Shown here: piece after piece, positions 26,092 through 35,732 of the stretch
Layout: every line of letters starts with the position of its first letter
Position numbering within the stretch: position 1 is the stretch's first letter
IMG/VR virus record: IMGVR_UViG_3300009448_000014
Coordinates: 1-43,244 of that record
From: a virus
Length of the DNA stretch: 43,244 nt
Reading direction: 5' to 3' (one strand)
The notes under the pieces: model-generated
Seen by the model: the letters and a program-made list of their open reading frames with translations, nothing else
The model's database searches: none
What the model was told of the DNA's origin: nothing
Position numbers and translations under genes: made by a program

Positions 26092-28317
26092 ATGCTTACT
26101 TACGAAGCTATAGAACAAATTGCTAATATAGTAGCTCCTTTAGGTACTTTTACTACTGTGGAAGCAGAACCTGAATTTGCTAAAAAAGTTAGATCTGGCG
26201 CAGTAATACTTAAAGCAAATAATCCTATTAGTTATGAAGATATACGTAGGGCTGCTGCAGGATTTTATTACCGGGTAGCTCTACGTATTGCAGCAGCAAA
26301 ATTTCCCTCTATTATTACTCTAGTAAAAAATACTGACGGAAGTGAAACATTAAATTCTGATCTAGAAACTAAAAAATGGCAATGGGTTGAGAATGATATA
26401 GTAGCTATGTTAACTCCAGGAGGAACTGCTAATTCTTCTGCATTAACAGAAACTAGATTAGGTGCTTTTAGTGGCGGTATTGAATTTGCTGTAGCTAATT
26501 TAGTTTCAGCTCATTTAATAAGAAATATTCCTTTAAATAGTAGTAGTCTCAAATTTGTAGATATTGCTAATAATTTAGAAGCACAAGCAAATGAAGATAT
26601 TGAACGTATTATTAAAATTAGTGACACTGGTAGTTCTTCTTCTTCATTAAATGGAGACTCTTCTGCTTCTACTAAAAATAATGCAGTTTTATGTATTGCT
26701 CATAGTCTAGATTCAAATACAATTCTAGAATCTTCTTTTAATACTCCTGATATTAATTCTACTCCTGCTACTTATTTAAATATAGTTTCTTTAGAAAATG
26801 TAGAAACTGTAAATACTTTGACAGTAAATTTGGATGAAGTAGGTATATGTTATTTTTATATGACAGGACAATCTATTCATGCAGATCAGAATTTAATAAC
26901 AAATAAAAATTATCTTGATGTAGCTGGGTCACCTCAAAATAGTGGTTCTGTTAGTTATAAAATAGAAAAAGCTTTTTCTTTAATAGGTGCTTCTGATAAT
27001 CCTTCTACTTTAAATATAGATGAATTAATTACTATCCTAGCTGATGAAATTAATAGTGAAACATTAGAAGTAGTTGGTAGTAAAGTTGCTAATATTTTAA
27101 CAGCGCCTCAAAGAGGAAAGCCTAAATTTGAAAATCAAACCATAATTAAACAAGAACTTTACCCTAATACTCTTTCTTTAAAAAATAGAAAAGCTTACTT
27201 TAATCTATATCACAGAATAAATAAACTAAATTTTGATGTTAGACGCTATTCTAATTTAGTAACTACAGAAGTTTTAACTATTGCTTTTTATACAGTACCT
27301 CTTGCTGACTGGAATAATTATCTTCTTAATCCTACTCTTTTATCTTTAAGGACTTTAAGAAGTAGTTCTTTGTTAGGAATAAACGGATTAATATTTGGTT
27401 CCGCTAATTCTTATTCTGACTTAGGAAATAAAGTTCCTTATTCTGCTTTATTAAGTGTTGAAAAAGGTACCGCTACTGCTGTTTCTATTACTGCTGATAA
27501 AGTAGGAGGAAGTTCTGATTCTGTAAATAATGTATCTAATTCAGATGCAAGTAATATTATTGATACTTTTTATTTTGCTTGTACAAATCCGGCAACTTCT
27601 AATCCTTTTATAGAAAATTTAGTGTTAAGAGTAAGTAGTGCTACTTATTCTATGGCGACTCCTTTAGATATTATAGTTGACTTAACAATTGTTCCTTTTA
27701 CAGATCCTAATCTTATAGACAATTTATCCATAGGAGAACAAGTTGCTAATAGAGTAGTAGACGCAATTTATGAATATACTCGTGTTTCTAATCTAAATTC
27801 TAATTTAGATAGTTCAAATATATTAGGAATATTATTGGGAGATTATCAAAAAGTAACTACTATTATTAATACATCTACAAATAGTGCGGTAGAAGTTCCT
27901 TTAGAAGAATATATAGACGATGCCTCTCAACCTAATTTTACAGGAATTCAAAACAATAATTCTTATATAAAAGATAATATTGCAGGCAGAGTGCAAATAG
28001 TTGCTTTTAGATATAAAGATAATGAATATCGTCTTGTTGTAGATTTAATTAGTGTTCCTTCTAATTTATGGGTAGGTACTGGTAACTTTATATTAAGAAA
28101 AACACAATGGGCCGAAGGAAGAAAACGCTCTATTACCGTAGAAACAAAAGTATTAACTTCTACTAATTCAAATATGGAAACTAAATCACAAGAACTTAAT
28201 TCTGTAAAAGCAAGTGTAAGTAAAATAGAAGCTTCTAAATCAAAATTATTACAATCAGTATTTGATAAACGTGATTTTTTATTAAATGGTCACACAGGAT
28301 CTACACATAAATGGTAA
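26092..28317 (+). CDS. Large unknown head/neck structural protein
   Basis: A 741-aa protein of unrecognised family, without Cys clusters, signal or membrane segments. The first 160 residues are helical and Ala-rich and resemble head-tail adaptor proteins in character. The rest is Asn/Ser/Thr-rich beta sequence, with a charged coiled-coil-like stretch near the C-terminus (about 690-725). It overlaps the next gene by 7 bp. Placement between capsid and sheath suggests a neck, adaptor or collar protein. The fusion of an adaptor-like N-terminus to a long beta region is my reading, not a domain match. Confidence 0.55.
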   Translation: MLTYEAIEQIANIVAPLGTFTTVEAEPEFAKKVRSGAVILKANNPISYEDIRRAAAGFYYRVALRIAAAKFPSIITLVKNTDGSETLNSDLETKKWQWVENDIVAMLTPGGTANSSALTETRLGAFSGGIEFAVANLVSAHLIRNIPLNSSSLKFVDIANNLEAQANEDIERIIKISDTGSSSSSLNGDSSASTKNNAVLCIAHSLDSNTILESSFNTPDINSTPATYLNIVSLENVETVNTLTVNLDEVGICYFYMTGQSIHADQNLITNKNYLDVAGSPQNSGSVSYKIEKAFSLIGASDNPSTLNIDELITILADEINSETLEVVGSKVANILTAPQRGKPKFENQTIIKQELYPNTLSLKNRKAYFNLYHRINKLNFDVRRYSNLVTTEVLTIAFYTVPLADWNNYLLNPTLLSLRTLRSSSLLGINGLIFGSANSYSDLGNKVPYSALLSVEKGTATAVSITADKVGGSSDSVNNVSNSDASNIIDTFYFACTNPATSNPFIENLVLRVSSATYSMATPLDIIVDLTIVPFTDPNLIDNLSIGEQVANRVVDAIYEYTRVSNLNSNLDSSNILGILLGDYQKVTTIINTSTNSAVEVPLEEYIDDASQPNFTGIQNNNSYIKDNIAGRVQIVAFRYKDNEYRLVVDLISVPSNLWVGTGNFILRKTQWAEGRKRSITVETKVLTSTNSNMETKSQELNSVKASVSKIEASKSKLLQSVFDKRDFLLNGHTGSTHKW

Positions 28318-29006
28318 TTCCTAATTTAATATTACCTGCCCCTACTCTAAATACTTTAACCACAGGTTTAGTAAAATATTTAGCAAACCATCCTTTAATT
28401 ATTAATACTACTATCTGCCATCCTATTACTAAAGAACAAGTTTTTATCTCAAAATATAGATCTTATGATGGTTATGTACTAGAAACAGGGTTAGTTTGTA
28501 GTGTTTTTGCAGATTCTCCTAAACCTGCGGCAATTTTTGAAATATATGATTTAGGAGAACAAGGGCTAGATAATGCTGTTTTTTTTATTAATGTTAAATA
28601 TTCTTTTAATGAAGTTATTTTAGGCAATATAGAAAAAGATCCAAATATAATCGAAGTACCTGCCTGGAGTCAGTATGGAATTAGAGAAAGTTTGCTCACA
28701 TCCAACACTAAACGAAATGTTATTTTAGAAATAAATCCAGGTATTCAAATAATTCAAGAATATCTTTCACTAACAAAATATATACTAGACGATGCTATGA
28801 GTCATAATGATTTTCCTGTAAAAGTAAAATCATTACAAATGCAAAGTCAGTCAGTTAAAACAAAAAGATGGGATGAAGACGACACAATTTATTTTCAAGA
28901 AGGGCAAGCACTAATTAGATTTGATGCTTATATACCCAGAGGCTGGAGAGATAAATTAAATCCGTTATACCTTTCACAAACAAATATTAACCCAACTATT
29001 AATTAA
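28311..29006 (+). CDS. Probable neck / tail-terminator protein
   Basis: A 231-aa mixed alpha/beta protein, overlapping the previous gene by 7 bp and 10 bp ahead of the sheath. Its size and its place immediately before the tail sheath match the tail-completion/neck proteins of myoviruses (T4 gp15-like role), which cap the tail for joining to the head. I see no specific motif. The C-terminal part has a long helix (about 145-165) followed by beta sequence ending in RGWRDKLNPLYL. Confidence 0.5.
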   Translation: MVIPNLILPAPTLNTLTTGLVKYLANHPLIINTTICHPITKEQVFISKYRSYDGYVLETGLVCSVFADSPKPAAIFEIYDLGEQGLDNAVFFINVKYSFNEVILGNIEKDPNIIEVPAWSQYGIRESLLTSNTKRNVILEINPGIQIIQEYLSLTKYILDDAMSHNDFPVKVKSLQMQSQSVKTKRWDEDDTIYFQEGQALIRFDAYIPRGWRDKLNPLYLSQTNINPTIN

Positions 29007-29016
29007 TTAATAAATT

Positions 29017-31647
29017 ATGCTTATTCCACAAATTAATTTTATTGAAGCCAGTGTAGGGTCTTCTCCAGTATCAGCTAACATTAGAAATAGAATTGGAATT
29101 GTTGGCCAATTTAGTAGAGGTCTTGCTAATAGATTTGCTTTTGTTGATGGCTTTTCTCAATTTTCAAAGTTGTATGGTTCTGATAACACAACAGGTTCTT
29201 TGGGATTTCAAGCTGCTTGGGATCAAGGTGCTAGAGATTTTGGCATTATTAGAGTATTAGGTCGTAGTAAGCCTGCACAAGGTCAAATTGTATTTGGCGG
29301 TACTGCTCAAATTGAAAATAATATTGATTTTAGAATCTCAGGCATGGGCGTCCCTAGTGCAGATCCAAAAAGTTTTTTCCGTAATGAAATAACTGTAAAT
29401 GGTAATTACTTGGGATCTGAATCTGGTCGCTATGTTTTTATAACCTCTGCTGTAAATAATACTACTGGTATCACTAGTTTTAAATATAAATTTATTCCTT
29501 TTTCTACTGAACGAAATCCCGATAAAGCAATTAAATTAGTAACTTCGACTGTGTTAGCAGGTATTACTACTGCTCCTGATGTTGTTCCTGGTCAAGGTCT
29601 TTTTACTCTAGATACTAATTTACTGGGCGGCAATCCTTTAACAGTTATTGCAATTGAACAAGGCTTTAATGTGGTATTTGGCGATTCTGGTGAAGATTTG
29701 ATCTTTAATAAAACTAATCAAGTATTTACAATTAGAGCTGAAGTCTGGAACTATAATATTCCTGTAAATGTAAACGATAGCGCAGTACAATTAGCTAATT
29801 CTTTTGTTAATATTTTATCCGGCGCAGATCCTCTCGGTTCAGTAGATAGTCAATTAGATTACGTTCCTGCAAATACAAGTGTCTATACTAGTACTGTTGA
29901 TTTTTATCTTGATAATGATCTTATTCCAGGGTCTATTGGTAATAAATATTTCTATAATTTTGATCTCGATACTCCTGATGGAAGTTTTAAAATAGCTTGT
30001 TTTTATCTTCATTCTACTAATCCTGGTGTATTGTTATCTCGTGACCCCGATGCTGCAAATTTAGTAGTAGGCGATACTGTACTTGTTCCCGCTACTTCTA
30101 CCTTTATTATTCCTAGTGGTAGTACCGTAGCTAGTATCTCTGGTGCAGGTACAGGTCTTAGTCCGTATATCATTACTTTGAATAACACTGTTTCTACTCC
30201 TGGTAACGTTGATATTGGCTATGGTATTCGCCAAAATTTAATCTTTGATGATACTAGTGTAGTAGGCGGTCTTAGTTTAAGTAGCTACCAAACTTATGAT
30301 AGTTTTCAAAATGGACAAGACGGTCCTCGTAGAGCTATTACTAACTTATTTAGTTTTACTGGAACTAGATTAATAGAAGTTCAAGCCGTCAGCGAAGGTC
30401 AATGGGGTAACAATGTTAGATTGGATATTGATCCTCAACCCGGCGGCGGATGGCGCTGTATTGTTAAAGATCTCGAAGGTGTTTCTTTTAATCCTCCTAT
30501 TACTGATGAGTTTTATAGTGTAGATTTAACTCAACAAAATGCAGTGGATGCTCTTGGTGAAATTGAAGTCTTTAAATCTTCTAATTTGATTCGAGCTTTC
30601 TTTATTCCTAAAGTTCTCGATCCTTCTGGTTTTGATGTTTCTTTATTAGCAGAAGTTCCTGCAAGATTAGCTCCTTCTTTGTCTGTTACCTTAGTTTCTG
30701 ATGAAGAAGATACAGCACACGTAAAATACTTTGGTCCCTCTAAATTAAATAATATTTCTTTAGAAACCGGGTATGATGGTCCTGTTTTAGTAGAAGATGA
30801 TTATGTTTCTGCTATAGAAAATTTTAATGGTCAACAAGTTCATATCTTAATAGCTCCTGGTCTTGATACAAATTCTCCTCAAGCTCAAGCTCAACTTGTT
30901 ACTGTTGCTCAAGCAGGTACTGAAATCGATGGTTTGAAAATTGCAGTTTTAAATACTCGTCCTAATCTAAAACCAGAAGCTGCTAAATTTGAAGCTATTA
31001 ATTTTAATACTTCTAGAGCAATTATGGTCACTGGTTGGACTACTTATGGTGGACAAGTCACTAACTCTGATTTTGCAGTTTCTCCTGATGCTTTTTATGC
31101 AGGTATGTTAGCTACTATTGCTTATCATATTAGTCCTGCCGCTAAAACTAGTGCAGGTCCTGTTTTTAACATTACTAATGTCGATACTAGATCTTATAAC
31201 TCTAATCAATCTCTTCAACTTTATACTGATGCTAGATTAGAAGTATTACGTTCTGATATTAATTTGGGCGGCTTTTTCTTCTTAAACGGTAGAACTACTT
31301 CTTCTAATACTGCTTGGGATAAAGTGGTCATTAGACGCACCTATGATGTCATTAGACAAGATCTTTATCAATCTCTTCAACCTTATCAATCAGAGCCCCA
31401 TACTAAATTACTACGAAGACAAGTAGAAACTTCTGTTAATGCTTACTTCCAAACTATGTTACGTAATGGTAGAATTGCTAATGCTCTCCCTGCTCTTTGC
31501 AACGATAGTAATAATCCCGCAGAAAATTATATTAATGGTAATTTAAACGTCTCTATTGGCTTTTTACCCCTCTATTCCGCAGATTATATTAATGTAACTA
31601 TTACTCGTAATACTGACGGTGGTCTTCAATTAGGTGATGATATTTAA
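29017..31647 (+). CDS. Contractile tail sheath protein
   Basis: An 876-aa protein. The sheath surrounds the tube and contracts to drive it through the envelope. The N-terminus (IPQINFIEASVG...GIVGQFSRG...LYGSD...AAWDQGARDFGIIRVLG) is the standard opening of phage sheath subunits. The C-terminal 150 residues (AWDKVVIRRTYDVIRQDLYQ, then ALPALCNDSNNP) form the conserved contact domain. At 876 aa it is longer than most sheaths (about 400-700), with extra beta-rich insertions in the middle (about 170-420), likely exposed on the tail surface. A strong terminator follows. Codon use is biased toward GGT and CGT. Confidence 0.9.
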   Translation: MLIPQINFIEASVGSSPVSANIRNRIGIVGQFSRGLANRFAFVDGFSQFSKLYGSDNTTGSLGFQAAWDQGARDFGIIRVLGRSKPAQGQIVFGGTAQIENNIDFRISGMGVPSADPKSFFRNEITVNGNYLGSESGRYVFITSAVNNTTGITSFKYKFIPFSTERNPDKAIKLVTSTVLAGITTAPDVVPGQGLFTLDTNLLGGNPLTVIAIEQGFNVVFGDSGEDLIFNKTNQVFTIRAEVWNYNIPVNVNDSAVQLANSFVNILSGADPLGSVDSQLDYVPANTSVYTSTVDFYLDNDLIPGSIGNKYFYNFDLDTPDGSFKIACFYLHSTNPGVLLSRDPDAANLVVGDTVLVPATSTFIIPSGSTVASISGAGTGLSPYIITLNNTVSTPGNVDIGYGIRQNLIFDDTSVVGGLSLSSYQTYDSFQNGQDGPRRAITNLFSFTGTRLIEVQAVSEGQWGNNVRLDIDPQPGGGWRCIVKDLEGVSFNPPITDEFYSVDLTQQNAVDALGEIEVFKSSNLIRAFFIPKVLDPSGFDVSLLAEVPARLAPSLSVTLVSDEEDTAHVKYFGPSKLNNISLETGYDGPVLVEDDYVSAIENFNGQQVHILIAPGLDTNSPQAQAQLVTVAQAGTEIDGLKIAVLNTRPNLKPEAAKFEAINFNTSRAIMVTGWTTYGGQVTNSDFAVSPDAFYAGMLATIAYHISPAAKTSAGPVFNITNVDTRSYNSNQSLQLYTDARLEVLRSDINLGGFFFLNGRTTSSNTAWDKVVIRRTYDVIRQDLYQSLQPYQSEPHTKLLRRQVETSVNAYFQTMLRNGRIANALPALCNDSNNPAENYINGNLNVSIGFLPLYSADYINVTITRNTDGGLQLGDDI

Positions 31648-31670
31648 AACAAAAAACTTATCTTAATTAC

Positions 31671-31705
31671 AAAACCTTGTTAATTTAATTACCAAGGTTT
31701 TTTTT
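31671..31705 (+). terminator. Rho-independent terminator after the sheath
   Basis: AAAACCTTG (31671-31679) pairs with CAAGGTTTT (31693-31701) across a 13-nt loop, followed by further T residues. It closes the head-sheath operon. The A-run on the other side means it could also stop minus-strand transcription leaving the homing endonuclease gene, so it may be bidirectional. Confidence 0.82.
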
Positions 31706-31747
31706 ATTTAATTTTTTCGAGCTATTAAACATTAATGTCAAAGTATA

Positions 31748-32539
31748 TTAACTATTTAAGATTTCTAAATATTTAGAATAGTTACGTTCGAGACGTAAGC
31801 CTTCACTATCTTTATATAATTCGTGCAATATTTTCAATAATCCATGTTTATATATAGTTATACGATAAAGAGTCCTAGAGGTATAGTGTAGAGAAGTTAT
31901 GTTAAAGGCATTAGCGCCATATAAAAGTTTTAAATTATCATTAAAATCAGATAAAAACTGATAACAACTAGAAGTAAAACTAAGTTCATATTTATATTTA
32001 TGTTTATTAATAAATAAACAACCATCGCCATCCAAAAAACCACGTATAAAATGGGAATTATTAAAAAAATCTAACCACATTTCATTACCAGTTTTATTTA
32101 AACATAAGCCTTTATTAACTAAATAAGCATAAGCATATTTATATTGCCAAGTGAGGGAAACAGTGTTTTGTCCTGTCTTTTTATTTATATAATATTTAAT
32201 ATTATTTTTAATACATAATTCTTTTTTTATAATTTGTAAAATTTGTACATCTTGTTTTAGAATATTGCAGCGTAACTGAACGTGAGGAGAAACGGAACTA
32301 TCTGCGACTAAAAAGCCTAAACTATACAATTCACCGTTGGTTAAAGTATGATTTTCTTTTAGTAAAAAAGGTAGTAATTTAGATTCATTAAAGATAGTTT
32401 CACCTTGGCGCATAGCTCCAATAATAGTCTGAGTGCCACAAATACAACATTTTATTTTTTGTCTTTTATGGGATGCAATACCATTTTTAATATATAAAGA
32501 ATAGCCACAATTTAAACACCAAACGTTATCAATATACAT
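31748..32539 (-). CDS. LAGLIDADG homing endonuclease with N-terminal zinc ribbon
   Basis: A 263-aa protein. Two LAGLIDADG-type motifs are visible: LYSLGFLVADS (71-81, acid D80) and FIRGFLDGDG (164-173, acid D172), spaced as in single-chain two-motif enzymes. The N-terminus has C8-x2-C11 and C31-x2-C34, a zinc ribbon that may help bind DNA. Such enzymes cut a defined site and spread their own gene. Here the gene is free-standing, on the strand opposite to sheath and tube, and sits in the intergenic space between them. Both catalytic acids are present, so it looks intact. Confidence 0.87.
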   Translation of the reverse strand: MYIDNVWCLNCGYSLYIKNGIASHKRQKIKCCICGTQTIIGAMRQGETIFNESKLLPFLLKENHTLTNGELYSLGFLVADSSVSPHVQLRCNILKQDVQILQIIKKELCIKNNIKYYINKKTGQNTVSLTWQYKYAYAYLVNKGLCLNKTGNEMWLDFFNNSHFIRGFLDGDGCLFINKHKYKYELSFTSSCYQFLSDFNDNLKLLYGANAFNITSLHYTSRTLYRITIYKHGLLKILHELYKDSEGLRLERNYSKYLEILNS

Positions 32540-32674
32540 ACATATATTTATTTATTTTTTTTATTTTTCACCAGATATATCGTAATAAAAGTCAAAGGGT
32601 GTAATATAAGCATATATTAAAAGAATAAAATTGATAAAGTATAAAAGTTAACAAGTTAAAAAAAGAGAAAAGTA
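32540..32674. promoter_or_regulatory. Probable promoter region upstream of the tail tube
   Basis: A 135-bp gap between divergent genes, after the sheath terminator, so the tube gene needs its own start of transcription here. Several AT-rich -10-like boxes are present (for example TATATT at 32613-32618) but no good -35. A purine-rich AAAAAAAGAGAAAAG run just before ATG 32675 is the best candidate ribosome-binding site. Confidence 0.35.
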
Positions 32675-33400
32675 ATGGCATTAGACATGTATGGGGCCCC
32701 GGTAAACAATGCGGGGATTGATCCGTTACAAGGATTTGATTTTGAATGTTGGGCACAAGATACGCACACAGGACAAGTTGCGTTTTTCGGAAGATTTCAA
32801 TCGTTAACAGTATCAATTAGAGATGCAACAGAAACGTATCTAGAATTAGGACAAAGAATTCCAATTTATTTAAATGGAGAAATTCAAATTGCGTGGGTAC
32901 TAGAACAAGGATTAGTAGACATGGCATTTATTGTTAAAACATTTGGGATTGAAAATATTAGAAGAGATCAAGTAATTGCGAGAGGTCCTAGATTTCATAT
33001 TGGATTTGATGCGAATGCCTCTGATAAAGTATCTACTGAAAGTCAAGCAGTTTCGCCTACTAAAGCGTCGCTTCAAAGTAATAATGCATTGAGAGCTACG
33101 GGAGCAGATTCTAGAGTAAATAGTCTATTTAATCCTAATTTATATAAAGGTAAAAATGCGGCATACAACGAACCTCAAAATCATGGTAGATATGAAATGA
33201 TGAGATGTAAAGTTGACTCTGTGTCCTTAGGTGTAATGCCTGGTAGAAGAGTAGCAGCAGTTAGATGGGAAGGAGTATCAGAAGGAATTACGTATCATTT
33301 AGACAGTATTCAGACATTTAAAAATAATACTAATATAGATAATTCTGCAAGTGGAGTTACTGAAAGAATTAATTCTAATACATCAGGAATAGCACGTTAA
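32675..33400 (+). CDS. Tail tube protein
   Basis: A 241-aa protein forming the inner tube inside the sheath. Evidence is the place immediately downstream of the sheath, the length, and the sequence FQSLTVSIRDATETYLELGQ followed by PIYLNGEIQIAWVLEQG, a beta pattern typical of tube subunits. The N-terminus (FDFECWAQDTHTG) is compact. About residues 110-160 are polar and flexible. The gene is monocistronic-looking, with a terminator 42 bp after the stop. Its Arg codons are nearly all AGA, unlike the CGT-using capsid gene. Confidence 0.72.
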   Translation: MALDMYGAPVNNAGIDPLQGFDFECWAQDTHTGQVAFFGRFQSLTVSIRDATETYLELGQRIPIYLNGEIQIAWVLEQGLVDMAFIVKTFGIENIRRDQVIARGPRFHIGFDANASDKVSTESQAVSPTKASLQSNNALRATGADSRVNSLFNPNLYKGKNAAYNEPQNHGRYEMMRCKVDSVSLGVMPGRRVAAVRWEGVSEGITYHLDSIQTFKNNTNIDNSASGVTERINSNTSGIAR

Positions 33401-33441
33401 AAAGTTCTTATCCTATTTAATATAATATTTAATATTGATAT

Positions 33442-33471
33442 AATGATTGAGTATTTCTCAATCATTTTTTT
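33442..33471 (+). terminator. Rho-independent terminator after the tube gene
   Basis: AATGATTGAG (33442-33451) and CTCAATCATT (33457-33466) form a perfect 10-bp stem with a 5-nt loop, followed by an unbroken run of seven Ts. It separates the tube from the hub gene, allowing different expression levels. Confidence 0.88.
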
Positions 33472-33482
33472 ATTTATAATTT

Positions 33483-35462
33483 ATGAGAACTTTTTCAATA
33501 GCAGAACCGTACCCTGCGGCAGTAATAACATTAGCGACGCCCGAATCTAATAGACAAGAAGTTTTATTTCAAACTAGATATGATGTTCAAGGATTTAATT
33601 TAATACAAAAAAATGTAGATATTGCCCAAGGATTTGAAACAGAAGAAGAAAAAAGAAAACAAATAAAAGACGGCATTAATAATTGTACTAAACTAACTTG
33701 GGCGATTAAATCTTTAAGCGTGTCTTTATACAGAGATTGGAGTACAAGTACTGCGAGGGTAGTATTAACATGTAATTTACCATCAGTGAATAGTCCTCTG
33801 CCGTTATTACCAAAAGTAGATCAATTTAGAGGAGGAACATATCCTTACTTAACATGTGAAGATGAAATTAGAATATACGCAGGGTATATTGACAGTCCTA
33901 CTACAGCTATAACAGTAGAAATGCTAGACGAAGTACCGTTTCCGTTAGTAAATGATGATGGAACAGTTATGGAGGATTTAGTGCAACCTGATTTAGTAAG
34001 AGGAAAACTAATTCCTATATTTTGGGGTTTTATCGATAAAATAGATTTTGACGGTAGTGCTAATGGAAGTGGAATGCAAGTAATTATTTCTGCTAGAGAT
34101 AGAGGAAGAATTATGTCAGATACTACGATGATTTCTATTCCCTCGTTATCAGGTGTATTTAGTAATACAGGGTCTAAAGTATTACCTAACGGAGCTTTAC
34201 ACTCTATAATTAGTGATGTAGCAAAAACAGTAAATGGATTTCAATTAAATATTGCAGAGAGTGATGTAGAAGATAATATATGTTGGAAAAGAATATTAAC
34301 TCCTGAGCTTAAAGTAAGTAGATTAAGTAATAGTGAAGAAGTTGCTAGTGAAATAGAAAAAGCAGCTTCTTTTTGTGAGTTTTATTCAGCATATAATATT
34401 TCATCAACACAAAGAACATCTTCATTAATAAATGCAGTAACAACTGATCCTACTATTTTTTGTAGACGAGCTGCATTTAAAATAATGGATTATAAATCTA
34501 GACCTAGATTTCACATGTGGTTAAATAGACCCCCATTAGCAAAAGAAGGAGGAACTGCTCAATGGCAAATTTTAGATAAATCTCCTATGCAAATAATTAA
34601 ATGGATTGCTATTAAAGAAGAACGTCCTCTTGATTTTTATACTTCGCATGTTAATGGAGATTTTTGTTTAGTTCCAAGAGTTTTAGATGTTTCAGGGTTT
34701 AAAGATGAAGTTAGAAACTATAGAACTTATTTTTTTAGAGATTATCCTAGGGAGTGCGCCCCTCCTTGTCCTAGCCAATTAATATTAACTTTACGTTCTT
34801 TTACAAATACAGTAGGAACTTTTAACAGATTTACTGTTGTAGATAATAGTAGTACTAGTGGAAGTGGTCTTTCTATCTTAGAGAGTGTAACGTTAACAAT
34901 AGATCGATTACCGTTTTTACTACAAAATAGAACTGTAACACCTCCGTGTAAAACTAAATTAATTTATGATGGGGGACTTTCTACTTATGGAAAAAATAAT
35001 GCGTATGGAGGCGCGCTTATTGTTGCTATGTCTGTTTCTTCCCAAATATCTAGAGATGTGTCTGCTGTAGAATTTTCTATTTTAGGTGATCCTACCTTTT
35101 TCCCTAGTGAAGCTGTTCGTGTATTTAATACATTTTTACATGATGAAGGATTTATTACTCAATCAGGACGTTATATAGATATGTTAGATAAAGAAATTGC
35201 TTACGATAAATTTCAAAATACTTATAAAGATCAACCCGCAGCAGGAGCAAGATTTGAAGGTAGTATTTCAGTTATGAAATCTGCACCTGAAGATAATGAA
35301 ACTATTCAAAGAGTAAGTGAAGTAGGTACTACTATTACTAATAAAAATAAACTTAATCTTCCTGTATATAAATGTCGAAGTATTGCTCATACAATAAGTT
35401 GTGTAGGCAATAATTCAGGATTTCAAACTAAGATCCTTGCTTCGTTAGATCTAAATAACTAA
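33483..35462 (+). CDS. Baseplate hub protein (gp27 / gpD-like)
   Basis: A 659-aa protein. The hub is the trimeric ring that joins tube to spike. A characteristic stretch, CEDEIRIYAGYI (about 124-135) followed by LIPIFWGFIDKIDFDGS and MQVIISARDRG (about 176-210), matches the 'gyxxxlfxGxIdxi ... ixaxDxa' pattern of late-control-D/gp27-type hubs. The rest, including an insertion around 270-420, is not recognised. It is followed on the opposite strand by a small gene whose stop overlaps by 4 bp. Distance to the spike gene at 36984 shows that the tail module has been interrupted. Confidence 0.7.
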   Translation: MRTFSIAEPYPAAVITLATPESNRQEVLFQTRYDVQGFNLIQKNVDIAQGFETEEEKRKQIKDGINNCTKLTWAIKSLSVSLYRDWSTSTARVVLTCNLPSVNSPLPLLPKVDQFRGGTYPYLTCEDEIRIYAGYIDSPTTAITVEMLDEVPFPLVNDDGTVMEDLVQPDLVRGKLIPIFWGFIDKIDFDGSANGSGMQVIISARDRGRIMSDTTMISIPSLSGVFSNTGSKVLPNGALHSIISDVAKTVNGFQLNIAESDVEDNICWKRILTPELKVSRLSNSEEVASEIEKAASFCEFYSAYNISSTQRTSSLINAVTTDPTIFCRRAAFKIMDYKSRPRFHMWLNRPPLAKEGGTAQWQILDKSPMQIIKWIAIKEERPLDFYTSHVNGDFCLVPRVLDVSGFKDEVRNYRTYFFRDYPRECAPPCPSQLILTLRSFTNTVGTFNRFTVVDNSSTSGSGLSILESVTLTIDRLPFLLQNRTVTPPCKTKLIYDGGLSTYGKNNAYGGALIVAMSVSSQISRDVSAVEFSILGDPTFFPSEAVRVFNTFLHDEGFITQSGRYIDMLDKEIAYDKFQNTYKDQPAAGARFEGSISVMKSAPEDNETIQRVSEVGTTITNKNKLNLPVYKCRSIAHTISCVGNNSGFQTKILASLDLNN

Positions 35463-35692
35463 TTATTTATTCTATTTAAAATATTTTGTTGTGTAGATTC
35501 AAAATATTTTAAATCTGTAATAGATACAGAATAATCCCAATTAACCTGTCCTTGATTATTTAATCTTATCGCTTCGATATATTTATCCCAATTTGCATCA
35601 ATGAAAGAATTAATACGCTTTATTTTTTTATAGGTACTTGAAGGGTATTTTTCTTTTATTAGCTTTAATTGTTTTTCATTATAGATAATCAT
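35459..35692 (-). CDS. Hypothetical small protein downstream of HTH gene
   Basis: A 77-aa basic-acidic helical protein of unrecognised family. It lies 40 bp downstream of the two-HTH gene on the same strand and is probably its operon partner. A purine-rich AAGGGAT element (minus strand) precedes the ATG by about 11 bases. Confidence 0.55.
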   Translation of the reverse strand: MIIYNEKQLKLIKEKYPSSTYKKIKRINSFIDANWDKYIEAIRLNNQGQVNWDYSVSITDLKYFESTQQNILNRINN

Positions 35693-35732
35693 TTAATTTA
35701 ATCCCTTATTTTATCTTTTTCCCACAAAGTAC

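Noticed and set aside
31748-32539. Insertion sequence transposase because of the zinc ribbon
   Set aside because: The two LAGLIDADG motifs with catalytic acids identify a homing endonuclease, and no terminal inverted repeats were seen.
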